Part shown: piece after piece, positions 8,552 to 16,727 of the stretch | How positions within the stretch are numbered: position 1 is the stretch's first letter | Layout: each line of letters starts with the position of its first letter | Origin: Ralstonia sp. A12 | GTDB taxonomy: Bacteria; Pseudomonadota; Gammaproteobacteria; Burkholderiales; Burkholderiaceae | DNA length: 64,000 nucleotides | Reading direction: 5' to 3' | Assembly (NCBI RefSeq): GCF_000801955.1 | Contig: NZ_JSZO01000008.1 | Location: 62,001 to 126,000, forward strand | Translations under genes and position numbers: made by a program | The notes under the pieces: model-generated | Database searches by the model: none | Told to the model about the DNA's origin: nothing | Seen by the model: only the letters and a program-made list of their open reading frames with translations

Positions 8552-9553
8552 ATGCCACGCGCTTCCACTGCCACTCCCTCCGATGCAAACCGCTGCCCGA
8601 CGGGCCCGCGCGTGGTCGCGCTGGTCGCCTACCCGGCGGTGCAGATGCTGGACGTGGCGGGCCCAGCCGATGTGTTTGCCATGGCGAATGCCTTCAACGT
8701 TGAGCCGGCCTACCGTGTGGTGCCGGTCTCATCGCAGGGCGGGCTGGTGCGTGCCTCGAACGGCATCGCCATCGATACGGAAGCAACGGCCTCGCTGGCA
8801 CCGGCCACCATCGACACGCTGATCGTTGCCGGCGGCGAACGCGAGGGCTTGCTGGCGACCGGCGCCGATGCATCGCTTGCGCAGTGGGCGCGCGAAGTGT
8901 GTGCCTCGGCGCGGCGTTTCGGGTCGGTCTGCACTGGCGCGTTCGTGCTGGCGAACTGGGGCGTGCTCGATGCGCACCGTGCCACCACGCACTGGGCATC
9001 GGCACAACTGCTTGCGCAGATCTTCGCGAACGTTGCCGTCGAACCCGATGCGCTGTACGTGCAGGACGGCAAGGCGTGGACATCAGGCGGCGTCACGGCG
9101 GGCATCGATATGTGCCTATCGATGGTCGAGCAGGATCTCGGCCGCTGGGTCGCGGCGCGGGTGGCCAAGCAGTTGATTCTTGCCGTGCGGCGGATGGGCA
9201 ATCAGTCGCAGTACTCGCTGGCGCTGGAAACCCAGTCCGGTCAGTACGCAACACTGGTCGACTGGCTGCGCACGCGCCTGCGCGAACCCATTGATGTCGA
9301 GCAGATGGCCGCGGTGGCTGGTGAGGCGCCCCGCACCTTCCACCGCCGCTTCGCGCGCGAAACCGGCATGACGCCGCGCGCCTTTCTGGAGACGCTACGT
9401 CTTCAGGCAGCCCGTGCGCACCTGGAGGCGGGCGACTCCGTCAAGCGCGCCGCCCGCGATGCCGGCTTCGGTTCAGAAGCGCATTTGGCAAAAGCATTCC
9501 GGCGCCGGTTCGATCTCACGCCATCGCAATATCAAGCGCAGTTCGGGCACTGA
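8552..9553 (+). CDS. GlxA-family transcriptional regulator (DJ-1/PfpI + AraC HTH)
   Basis: A 333-aa cytoplasmic regulator. Residues about 15-190 form a DJ-1/PfpI domain with nucleophile elbow SVCTGAFVLANWG. Residues about 230-330 hold two AraC-type helix-turn-helix motifs (MAAVAGEAPRTFHRRFARE and RAARDAGFGSEAHLAKAFRR). In known GlxA-type regulators the DJ-1 domain senses a small metabolite. ATG 8552 is preferred because the operator overlaps the earlier ATGs at 8537 and 8540; no strong ribosome site is visible. It is divergent from the DJ-1 protein gene it probably regulates. Confidence 0.88.
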   Translation: MPRASTATPSDANRCPTGPRVVALVAYPAVQMLDVAGPADVFAMANAFNVEPAYRVVPVSSQGGLVRASNGIAIDTEATASLAPATIDTLIVAGGEREGLLATGADASLAQWAREVCASARRFGSVCTGAFVLANWGVLDAHRATTHWASAQLLAQIFANVAVEPDALYVQDGKAWTSGGVTAGIDMCLSMVEQDLGRWVAARVAKQLILAVRRMGNQSQYSLALETQSGQYATLVDWLRTRLREPIDVEQMAAVAGEAPRTFHRRFARETGMTPRAFLETLRLQAARAHLEAGDSVKRAARDAGFGSEAHLAKAFRRRFDLTPSQYQAQFGH

Positions 9554-9565
9554 AGGCAACGCGCC

Positions 9566-10417
9566 TCAGCGCGCGGCAGCCGCCTTGTGGTGCGCCATAT
9601 GGTGGAAGTACGCCAGCAGATCATTGAGCTGGGCTTCAGACAGCGTCTTCTCGTCAATGGACGACATGCGCGCGTTCGGCCACCAGCGCAGCGACTGCGG
9701 ATCACGAATGAGATGGCGCAGCTTCTCGTCGCCGAGGTATTCCACCGGGCTGTAGGGCACGTTCAGGTCCGGGCCCAGGTTGGCATCGCCCGCACGGTTG
9801 AGCGTGTGGCACGAGAAACAGACGCGCTGGAAGGTGGCGAAGCCGCGCATGACCGGACCATCCGCAGGCTGCCCGGCAGCAGGGCGGATGGCCGCGAAGC
9901 GCTCTTGCGGCTGCGCGGCCACGTCAATGCGCACGATGTTATAGGTCCACAGGCTTTCGTTCACCACGGAGGCCAAGGCCTGCGGCGCTGTCCAGATCAG
10001 TCGGAACGGCCCGATGTCCTGGCCCTTGAGCGTCGGCCACGGGGTGTCCGGGTCTTCCACGGCGAGCCAGGCGCGCGGCCCATCGGGGCGGTCAGCCAGC
10101 AGCAAGCCCATCGGCAGATGCGATACGTAGCCATCACTGGCGATGGTGGTGGCGCTGGCGTCCGCGCTGGTCGGCCGGCCCTTGAAGAATTCAGTCACGG
10201 GGACCGCCTTGAAGGTCAGGCGGCGCTTCAGGTTTTGGTCTTCCACGGTGACGTCGGTCAGGCGCGGGTTGTGCAGCAGTGCCTCGCGTGTCCACACAAG
10301 TGGTTGCGCGCCAACGGCCACGGTCAACGTGGCGAACTCGGCTGCGTGCGCCGCGCCGCTCAGCGTTGCACATGCGCAGATTACCCATCCTGCCAGTGTC
10401 TTAAGCCAGTGCTTCAT
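9566..10417 (-). CDS. Exported c-type cytochrome
   Basis: A 283-aa periplasmic protein. Residues 1-26 are a signal peptide ending GAAHAAEF. A beta-rich domain of about 150 residues with no recognised family follows. The C-terminal 100 residues are a class I cytochrome c domain with heme-binding CFSCH and a distal axial Met candidate in NARMSSIDEK. One heme is expected. GGGAGA four bases before the ATG fixes the start. It converges on the GlxA gene and follows the MocR gene at about 80 bases on the same strand. The redox partner is unknown. Confidence 0.8.
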   Translation of the reverse strand: MKHWLKTLAGWVICACATLSGAAHAAEFATLTVAVGAQPLVWTREALLHNPRLTDVTVEDQNLKRRLTFKAVPVTEFFKGRPTSADASATTIASDGYVSHLPMGLLLADRPDGPRAWLAVEDPDTPWPTLKGQDIGPFRLIWTAPQALASVVNESLWTYNIVRIDVAAQPQERFAAIRPAAGQPADGPVMRGFATFQRVCFSCHTLNRAGDANLGPDLNVPYSPVEYLGDEKLRHLIRDPQSLRWWPNARMSSIDEKTLSEAQLNDLLAYFHHMAHHKAAAAR

Positions 10418-10499
10418 GCGTTCTCCCATCGGCAAAGCATTTGAATGTCGTGTTGGGGTGTGAGTGTAGTCAAGCTGATGGATATGGGGTTGGCCACCT

Positions 10500-11837
10500 C
10501 TATCGGCCAACCTGTTCCCCCACGCGCTGCCTCACGGCGCGCAGCACCGCATGCAACCGGTCGAGCGCGACAGAGCCGAGCGCCAGACGCAATGCGTGCG
10601 GTACCTGCTTCGATGTCGCAAACGGCTCTGCCGTCGATACGGAGATGCCGTCTTCCTGCAGCACCGCGGCCACGTGGTCGGCCCGCACTTCCGGCGGCAG
10701 GACAAGCCAGACGAAGTACGACGCCGGGTGGCTGATCAGCGTCAGCCCGGCCAGGGCCTTGCGGGCGATGGCTTGGCGCTCCATCGCATCGCGCCGCTTT
10801 TCGGCTTCAAGGCGATCGACGGTGCCGTCGTCAAGCCACGCGCACGCCAGCGCCGTGACGATGGCGGGCGTGTTCCAGGTGGTGGCGCGAATGGCGCGTT
10901 CGAGTTTGCTCACCCAAGCCGTCGGCGCGGCAACGAAGCCGAAACGCAGGCCCGTGGCCACGCTCTTCGACAGGCCCGACACATAGACCGTTGCTTCCGG
11001 GGCCAGCGCGGCCGCCGGCGTGGGTGCATCGCCTGCGAGGAAGGCGTAGGCGGCATCCTCAATCGCCAGCAAGCCATGTTGGCGCACGATGGCCGCCAGC
11101 CTGCGCCGCCAGCCAATACCACTGACCCAGCCGAGCGGATTGTGCAGGGTGGGCATGACATAGACGGCGCGCACCCGGCGGCGTGTGCACAGGCGCTCCA
11201 GCGCATCGAGATCCATCCCCTGCCCCGCTGCAGGAACCGGCGCCAACTCCAGATGCAGCATCTCGGCCAGCACCTTGAAGCCGGGATAGGTCAACGCATC
11301 CACCGCCACCACGTCGCCCGGTTTCAGCAGCGCCGCTACCGTGATCGCCAGCCCGTGCTGCGCACCGTCGACCAGCAATACGTTGTCAGGCTCGACCGCC
11401 AGACCCCTGAGCGCCAGGTGCCGCGCAACGCAAGCACGCTCGTGCAGCCGACCGCCGTGCGGGGCGTAGCGCAACAACGCTTCAAGGTCGCCCTGAGTGG
11501 CGAGCTGCCGCAGCGCGCGGCTCAGCATCTGGGCCTGCCCTGGTAGCGCCGGATAGTTGAAATTCAGGTCCACCACCCCTGCCGCCACGGCCTGCTGATC
11601 GATCCCCAGGCCACGCGGCAGCACGGCTTCGCGCACAAAGGTGCCGCGCCCCACCTCGCCACTCACCAGCCCCATCGCTTCGAGTTCGGCATACACGCGC
11701 GTGGCCGTAACCAGCGCAATGCCGTGGCGCTCTGCCAGCCGGCGGTGCGTCGGCAAGCGCGTGCCGGGCGGCAGATCGCCAGAGCGGATCTGCGCAGCCA
11801 GTGCATCGACCAACGGCTGATAGCGAGCTTGCGTCAT
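10500..11837 (-). CDS. MocR/PdxR-family regulator (GntR HTH + aminotransferase-like)
   Basis: A 445-aa regulator. Residues 1-75 are a GntR winged helix (RSGDLPPGTRLPTHRRLAERHG). Residues about 100-440 are a fold-type I aminotransferase-like domain with the PLP-binding lysine in VSGLSKSVATGLRFGF. Family members sense PLP or amino compounds and usually regulate a divergent neighbour. Here that neighbour is a small DJ-1/PfpI gene 104 bases away, with ACAAT...ATTGT arms at 11864-11879 as a possible site. The ATG at 11837 begins the HTH domain. It is not next to PLP synthesis genes, so a PdxR role is unlikely. Confidence 0.88.
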   Translation of the reverse strand: MTQARYQPLVDALAAQIRSGDLPPGTRLPTHRRLAERHGIALVTATRVYAELEAMGLVSGEVGRGTFVREAVLPRGLGIDQQAVAAGVVDLNFNYPALPGQAQMLSRALRQLATQGDLEALLRYAPHGGRLHERACVARHLALRGLAVEPDNVLLVDGAQHGLAITVAALLKPGDVVAVDALTYPGFKVLAEMLHLELAPVPAAGQGMDLDALERLCTRRRVRAVYVMPTLHNPLGWVSGIGWRRRLAAIVRQHGLLAIEDAAYAFLAGDAPTPAAALAPEATVYVSGLSKSVATGLRFGFVAAPTAWVSKLERAIRATTWNTPAIVTALACAWLDDGTVDRLEAEKRRDAMERQAIARKALAGLTLISHPASYFVWLVLPPEVRADHVAAVLQEDGISVSTAEPFATSKQVPHALRLALGSVALDRLHAVLRAVRQRVGEQVGR

Positions 11838-11941
11838 GACAGCGGATACCAGATGTACTAAGGACAATTTTTTGATTGTATTGCCACCACACCCTAGCAT
11901 GCTCCACACCACACTCGACAGGGCCGCGCCCCAGGACCACC

Positions 11942-12544
11942 ATGCACATCGCCATCCTCACCTTCGACGGATTCAACGAACTGGACTCGCTCATCGCCCT
12001 GGGCGTGCTCAACCGCATCAAGAAGCCCGACTGGCGCGTGACGTTGTGTTGCCCGCAGGCGCAGGTCACGTCGATGAACGATGTGACGGTGCATGCGCAG
12101 TCGCTGCTGGAAGAGGCACGCACGGCGGATGCCGTCCTCGTTGGCAGTGGCATGCGCACGCGTGAGGTCGTTGCCGATGCGGGGTTGATGGCGCGCTTGG
12201 CGCTCGACCCCGCGCGTCAACTGATTGGCGCGCAGTGCTCGGGCACGCTGGTCCTCGCCAAGCTGGGGTTGGTCGGCAACGTGCCTGCGTGTACGGACCT
12301 GACCACCAAGCCCTGGGTGCAGGAAGCGGGTGTGGAGGTGCTGAACCAGCCGTTCTATGCGAATGGCAATGTGGCGACAGCTGGCGGGTGTTTTGCTTCA
12401 CCGTATTTGGCGGCCTGGGTCATTGCGCGCACGGAAGGCCTGGAAGCTGCCACCGCAGCGCTGCATTACGTGGCGCCGGTAGGTGAGAAAGAGGCGTATG
12501 TGGAAAACGCTTTGAAGAACCTCCAACCCTATCTGCCGGGCTGA
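11942..12544 (+). CDS. Small DJ-1/PfpI family protein
   Basis: A 200-aa single-domain DJ-1/PfpI protein with nucleophile Cys99 in GAQCSGTLVLAKLG and the opening strand HIAILTFDGFNELDS. The family includes isonitrile hydratases, glyoxalases and amidotransferase relatives. This member is short and has no export signal. It is divergent from the MocR regulator, which suggests regulation by an amino compound or PLP. The ATG at 11942 begins the first beta strand; no strong ribosome site is seen. Confidence 0.82.
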   Translation: MHIAILTFDGFNELDSLIALGVLNRIKKPDWRVTLCCPQAQVTSMNDVTVHAQSLLEEARTADAVLVGSGMRTREVVADAGLMARLALDPARQLIGAQCSGTLVLAKLGLVGNVPACTDLTTKPWVQEAGVEVLNQPFYANGNVATAGGCFASPYLAAWVIARTEGLEAATAALHYVAPVGEKEAYVENALKNLQPYLPG

Positions 12545-12607
12545 CTGCGGTTTCCGCTAAGATCGCGCGGTCATCGTTCAAGGCCTTGTGCCAGCGAGGA
12601 TCGCGTC

Positions 12608-13411
12608 ATGTTTCGAAACCTGTTTGGCAAGAAATCAGCACCGGTCGAGCCCACAGAAGCGGTTCAGCCCAAAGCAGCAGCCCCTTCGACAACCGGGCCA
12701 AATGCACAGCCGGCCGAGGCCGAGCACCCCGCCGTCGCGGCCATGCTCCTGACGATTGCCGACAAGCTCCCTGAAGACCCACTCATCGGTGCCAAAGTCG
12801 CGTCCAAAGAGATCTATCACGCGATGATGAAAGCACTGCAGAGCGAGCGCGGCGTGCATGTCGAGACGCTGTTCACAGCGCTGGGCGCATTGGCGGGTTT
12901 TGCCTGCCAGATGGGCTTGCGTGCGGAGTACGCTGCGCGCTCGGAGACACCGCCGTTTGTCGTCATCCAGGGGGTGGATGGCCATGCGTTCTTCTTTGGG
13001 GATATCCTGAACGCTCCACTGGCCGAAACGCGGTACTCAGTCTGGTCATTGGTAGCGGGTCAGGCCCAGAAGCTGGGCGCCACGCCACTGCCCGATCTGG
13101 GCGAAATCTTCACCCATGTCTCAAAAACCTGCGGAACTGAAGCCTTCGGCGTGCCACGCTACCCCGGCGAAGGGCGATCCAATGACTTGCCCGTGCGCCT
13201 GCTCCAGGTGTTCTGGCCGTTCCTCCACCCCAGGGTCAGCAAGTTCTGCATGACACCCACCACGTGGCATGTCGCCTATGGGCTGGCAATCCAGGAAGCC
13301 ATGACGACGGCCAAGTCCGTCATCGCGCCGGCGGCCGCCGCCGCCCAGATCATCATGGAATGCGCCATCCCCATGTCAAAGATCAACGCACAGGAGTTCG
13401 GCCTGGCATAA
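12608..13411 (+). CDS. Protein of unknown function (267 aa)
   Basis: I do not recognise this family. The first 40 residues are a Pro/Ala/Gln-rich, probably disordered tail after a short basic start (MFRNLFGKK). Residues 45-267 look like a compact, mostly helical domain with no membrane segment or signal peptide. Motifs for a search are GVDGHAFFFGD, VWSLVAGQAQKLG and MTPTTWHVAYGLAIQ. AGCGAGGA precedes the ATG. The next gene starts 18 bases after its stop, so the two may be cotranscribed. Codon use matches the surrounding chromosome, so it is probably a genuine native gene. Confidence 0.7.
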   Translation: MFRNLFGKKSAPVEPTEAVQPKAAAPSTTGPNAQPAEAEHPAVAAMLLTIADKLPEDPLIGAKVASKEIYHAMMKALQSERGVHVETLFTALGALAGFACQMGLRAEYAARSETPPFVVIQGVDGHAFFFGDILNAPLAETRYSVWSLVAGQAQKLGATPLPDLGEIFTHVSKTCGTEAFGVPRYPGEGRSNDLPVRLLQVFWPFLHPRVSKFCMTPTTWHVAYGLAIQEAMTTAKSVIAPAAAAAQIIMECAIPMSKINAQEFGLA

Positions 13412-13428
13412 CGGTCAGGAGTGACACC

Positions 13429-13887
13429 TTGAACACGCCAGCGACACTGAAAACACTCGCCCTGTCATTCACCCTCCTTGCCAGCTGCACCGGAGCACTC
13501 GCAGCCGAGACCCTGGGCCAGGGCATCAAACGCCGCGCGCCCCAAGGCATCACGACCAGGCTCTATGCGTGCGTCGACAAGGCCGATGCAAACGCCAGCA
13601 CCAGCGCTATCGCGGCATGCCTGTCCGCCGAAAAAGCGGCACAGGACAACCGGTTGAACAACACGTACAAGACCCTGCTCGGCAAGCTCAACGGCAAGGC
13701 GAAAGACGCGCTGGTGAGTTCACAGCAGGCGTGGCTGGACTTCCATGAGAAAACCGACGCCTTTGAGACCACGGTCTACGGCAAGGAGGCGGCGGACGAT
13801 CTGCAACGGCTCGAGAACGAGATCTTCCGGCTGAGCGAACGCGCCAACGCGCTCGACAAATACCTGGCCATCACAAAGGACCGGTAG
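13429..13887 (+). CDS. DUF1311/LprI-family exported protein
   Basis: A 152-aa secreted protein. A TTG start at 13429 is chosen because AGGAG lies seven bases upstream and translation then gives a clean signal peptide ending GALAAE. The mature part carries the DUF1311 (lysozyme inhibitor LprI-like) pattern: paired cysteines in YACVDKAD and AACLSAEK, then LNNTYKTLLGKL and SSQQAWLDFHEKTD. Known LprI members inhibit lysozyme, but most DUF1311 proteins are uncharacterised. It may be cotranscribed with the unknown gene just upstream. Confidence 0.78.
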   Translation: MNTPATLKTLALSFTLLASCTGALAAETLGQGIKRRAPQGITTRLYACVDKADANASTSAIAACLSAEKAAQDNRLNNTYKTLLGKLNGKAKDALVSSQQAWLDFHEKTDAFETTVYGKEAADDLQRLENEIFRLSERANALDKYLAITKDR

Positions 13888-13902
13888 CCAGAAGGCCACG
13901 CC

Positions 13903-14703
13903 TCACGCACCGTGCGCGACCGACAGCCATTTGCGCAGAATGGCCACGCTGTAGCGTGAATCCACTTCTGCAATGAACTGTGCAAAATCGACACTGGCCG
14001 CGTCGTCTGCGCGGTCGGAAATCGTGCGGATGGCAGCAAACGGCACACCCCATTCATGGCAGACCTGCGCCACTGCGGCGCCTTCCATTTCAACAGCCAG
14101 CGCGTCGGGCAATGCCGCCCGCAACGTTGCGCTTTCAGCCGAGGTGGCAACGAAGCGGTCTCCGCTGACGATGAGACCGGCGTATGCCTGCGGCTCGGCA
14201 ATGCCAAATGCCTCCATGACCGGCTGCCCCAGCAACCCGAGCGGATCAGCCAGCACCGCCCGGGCGCTTTCGAGCAGCCCTTGGGCCAACGCAGCATCGG
14301 CCTGAAAGCGCGCCACGCCCGTCAGCGGAATCTCCCAGCGCGGGAACAGCGGCGAGGCATCCACGTCGTGCTGCAGCAGTTCAGACGACACCACCACATC
14401 GCCCACCGCCACGCCGGGTGCCAACGCACCGGCCACGCCGGCAAACACCACCGCCCGCACGCCAAACTGCGCAACCAACACGGTTGCCGTGGACGCGGCC
14501 GCCACCTTGCCGACGCGCGACAGCACCACCACAACGGCCTGGCCATCCAGCTCGCCTGTCCAGAAATCGCGGTTGCCGATGCGCACGGCGCGTGCGCCGG
14601 ACAACAGCATCAGCAACTCGCTGATCTCTTCGTGCAGAGCAGCCACGATGCCGATGGGGCCACGGGAGCCATTGGCGTTCAGGTTGGAGGACGGTGTGTT
14701 CAT
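13903..14703 (-). CDS. 5'-methylthioadenosine/S-adenosylhomocysteine nucleosidase-like protein
   Basis: A 266-aa nucleoside phosphorylase-superfamily protein that probably cleaves the N-glycosidic bond of MTA, SAH or a related nucleoside. Expected catalytic elements are present: Glu in AALHEEISE, the VEMEGAAVAQVC segment and Asp in IRTISDRADD. GVAGALAPGVAVGDVVV is the usual purine/phosphate region. Residues 1-15 are an extra polar tail. It converges on the DUF1311 gene and lies 86 bases after the isonitrile-hydratase-like gene on the same strand, so cotranscription is possible. It might instead act on futalosine. Confidence 0.8.
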   Translation of the reverse strand: MNTPSSNLNANGSRGPIGIVAALHEEISELLMLLSGARAVRIGNRDFWTGELDGQAVVVVLSRVGKVAAASTATVLVAQFGVRAVVFAGVAGALAPGVAVGDVVVSSELLQHDVDASPLFPRWEIPLTGVARFQADAALAQGLLESARAVLADPLGLLGQPVMEAFGIAEPQAYAGLIVSGDRFVATSAESATLRAALPDALAVEMEGAAVAQVCHEWGVPFAAIRTISDRADDAASVDFAQFIAEVDSRYSVAILRKWLSVAHGA

Positions 14704-14789
14704 GTGAGGTGCGGCGCGCAGAGGTTGGCGGCCATGACATCGTGAAAGGACGCCATTGTCGCCGCAATCTGCGCGCGCGCCTCGCCGTT

Positions 14790-15476
14790 TCAAAGCAGTT
14801 GCGCAGCCTTCTGTACTGCTGCGTGGCGATCTGCGCGCAGGTTATCCAGGCGCGCCTTCACGGCGGTGAGGATTTGCGGCGCAGCCAGCTCGGGCCGCCC
14901 GCATTCGAACGGCGGCGCCGGTGCGTACTCGATGCCGAGCTGCACCGACTGCGCATAGTCCGCGCCGGCAATATCAGCCATGACAGTGAGCGCCATGTCG
15001 ATGCCGGCCGTCACGCCGCCGCCGGTGATGAGGTTGCCATCGCGCGCCACGCGGCTCTCGTCCACGATGGCGCCGAAGGGCGGCAGCAGATCACGCCACG
15101 CCCAATGGCAGGCCGCACGCTTGCCTTGCAGCAAACCGGCAGCACCGAGCACGAGCGAACCGCTACACACCGAGGTGACATAGCGGGCGCCGTCCGCCAG
15201 CCGGCGCACTTCACGCACGAAGTCGGCATCGGCCATGGCTTCGATCACACCAAAGCCGCCGGGCACGCAGATGAGGTCCGCACGCGGAATGTCAGCCAAA
15301 CGCTGCACGTTCGTGATGGTGAGGCCGCCGTCAGCACGGATCTCCCCACCACGCGCCGATGCCATCACGCATTGGGCGCCGGGCAGGCGCCAGAACACCT
15401 CGTCGGGGCCGGTGAAATCAAGATGCGTGACACGATCGAACAACGCAAACACAACGATAAAGGGGGAAGCACTCAT
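14790..15476 (-). CDS. inhA: Isonitrile hydratase-like DJ-1/PfpI enzyme
   Basis: A 228-aa cytoplasmic enzyme, the same length as the Pseudomonas putida isonitrile hydratase InhA, which turns isonitriles into N-formamides. Shared features I recall are FTGPDEVF (LTGPHDV in InhA), ICVPGGFGV, nucleophile Cys104 in TSVCSGSLVLGAAGLL, RDGNLITGGGVTAGID and the end motif QLGIEYAPAPPF. The name rests on memory of that sequence, and other ThiJ-like hydratases share much of it. It is divergent from a GlxA regulator across the second shared operator, so induction by its substrate is likely. Confidence 0.75.
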   Translation of the reverse strand: MSASPFIVVFALFDRVTHLDFTGPDEVFWRLPGAQCVMASARGGEIRADGGLTITNVQRLADIPRADLICVPGGFGVIEAMADADFVREVRRLADGARYVTSVCSGSLVLGAAGLLQGKRAACHWAWRDLLPPFGAIVDESRVARDGNLITGGGVTAGIDMALTVMADIAGADYAQSVQLGIEYAPAPPFECGRPELAAPQILTAVKARLDNLRADRHAAVQKAAQLL

Positions 15477-15541
15477 GGCACGAATCTCCTGTTGGGTGAG
15501 GTGACGTGGGTTGACGGTTCACAGCATCGCGCTCTATCGTG

Positions 15542-15578
15542 TTGGCAGCAATGTCATGCCTCCCTCATTTACTGCCAT
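15542..15578. promoter_or_regulatory. Second copy of the GlxA split-palindrome operator
   Basis: TTGGCAG (15542-15548) and CTGCCAT (15572-15578) enclose 23 bases, matching the element at 8501-8537 in arm sequence and spacing. The left arm also continues identically for five more bases (CAATG). It lies 18 bases before the GlxA start at 15597, between two divergent genes. Confidence 0.65.
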
Positions 15579-15596
15579 CTGGGTCCACCTGCTGCC

Positions 15597-16532
15597 ATGT
15601 CCCACCGCATTGCCGTTCTTGTGTTTCCTGACTTCCAGGTGCTCGACGCTGCCGGGCCGGTGGCGGCATTCGAGGTTGCCAGCCGCTATCGGGATGGCCA
15701 CTACGCGCTGCGGACCGTGGCCGCACAGCCCGGTCTGGTGCGCAGCTCGTCGGGCGCGCTCTGGGCCACCGAGGCGCTGCCGTCCGCAAGCCAGGTCGAC
15801 ACCTTGCTCGTGGCGGGCGGCGATGGCGTGGATGCCGCCATGCTGGACGCGCGCACGCGCCGCTTCGTACAGCGCTGCGCGGCACGTGGCGCGCGCGTAG
15901 CCAGCGTGTGCTCGGGCAGCCTGCTGCTGGCCGCCACAGGGTTGCTGGACGGCCGGCGCGCTACCACGCACTGGTGCCGCAGCGAGCAGTTCGCGCGCGA
16001 CTTCCCTCAAGTGCAGCTGGAAGCCGACCACATCTACGTCAACGATGGCCGCTTCTGGACCAGCGCAGGCATCAGCGCCGGCATCGACCTCGCACTCGCC
16101 GTGATTGCCGAAGACCTGGGCGAGCGCGTGGCACGTGCGGTGGCACGGCAACTCGTCGTCTATTACCGACGCCCCGGCGGGCAATCGCAGTTCTCGGCAC
16201 TCAACGAGATGGACTCTGCCCGCGGCCGCTTCAAACCGCTGCTGGATCATGTGCGCCGCAACCTGGGCGCGCCCCACCGCGTGGACGATCTGGCCGAACA
16301 CGCCTGCATGAGCCCGCGCCACTTCGCGCGCGCCTTCCAGGCCGAAACCGGGCTCACCCCCGCCAAGGCCGTCGAGAAGCTGCGCGTGGAAGCGGCCCGC
16401 GCCGCGCTGGAGAGCGGCGCCACGTCCCTGCAACGCGTGGCGAACGAATGCGGATTTGGCGATACGGAACGGATGCGCCGCAGCTTTCAGCGCTTGCTCG
16501 GCATGCCGCCGTCGGTACTGCGGGCGCGATAG
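15597..16532 (+). CDS. GlxA-family transcriptional regulator (DJ-1/PfpI + AraC HTH)
   Basis: A 311-aa regulator, paralogous to the one at 8552. The DJ-1/PfpI domain (3-180) has nucleophile elbow SVCSGSLLLAATG. Two AraC helix-turn-helix motifs follow (LAEHACMSPRHFARAFQAE and QRVANECGFGDTERMRRSFQ). The ATG at 15597 starts the first beta strand; a much longer upstream frame overlaps the isonitrile hydratase gene on the other strand and is a shadow. It is divergent from that gene and probably senses its substrate or product. Confidence 0.9.
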   Translation: MSHRIAVLVFPDFQVLDAAGPVAAFEVASRYRDGHYALRTVAAQPGLVRSSSGALWATEALPSASQVDTLLVAGGDGVDAAMLDARTRRFVQRCAARGARVASVCSGSLLLAATGLLDGRRATTHWCRSEQFARDFPQVQLEADHIYVNDGRFWTSAGISAGIDLALAVIAEDLGERVARAVARQLVVYYRRPGGQSQFSALNEMDSARGRFKPLLDHVRRNLGAPHRVDDLAEHACMSPRHFARAFQAETGLTPAKAVEKLRVEAARAALESGATSLQRVANECGFGDTERMRRSFQRLLGMPPSVLRAR

Positions 16533-16727
16533 CCCCTCCCCAAACTGGAAGAAAGAACATCGCACATCAGATCTAAGCGTTATTGAATTGAAAACAATCG
16601 CAAATCCCCCCTGACTGCAGGGTGTGCGCCATGCATGCCGCTCCCTACGATCCGGTACCAGTCAACATCACCAGCTGTGGCCTCGTCACCCGCCCCAGCA
16701 AGCACGGGAAACCGTACGAGTGCCCGC

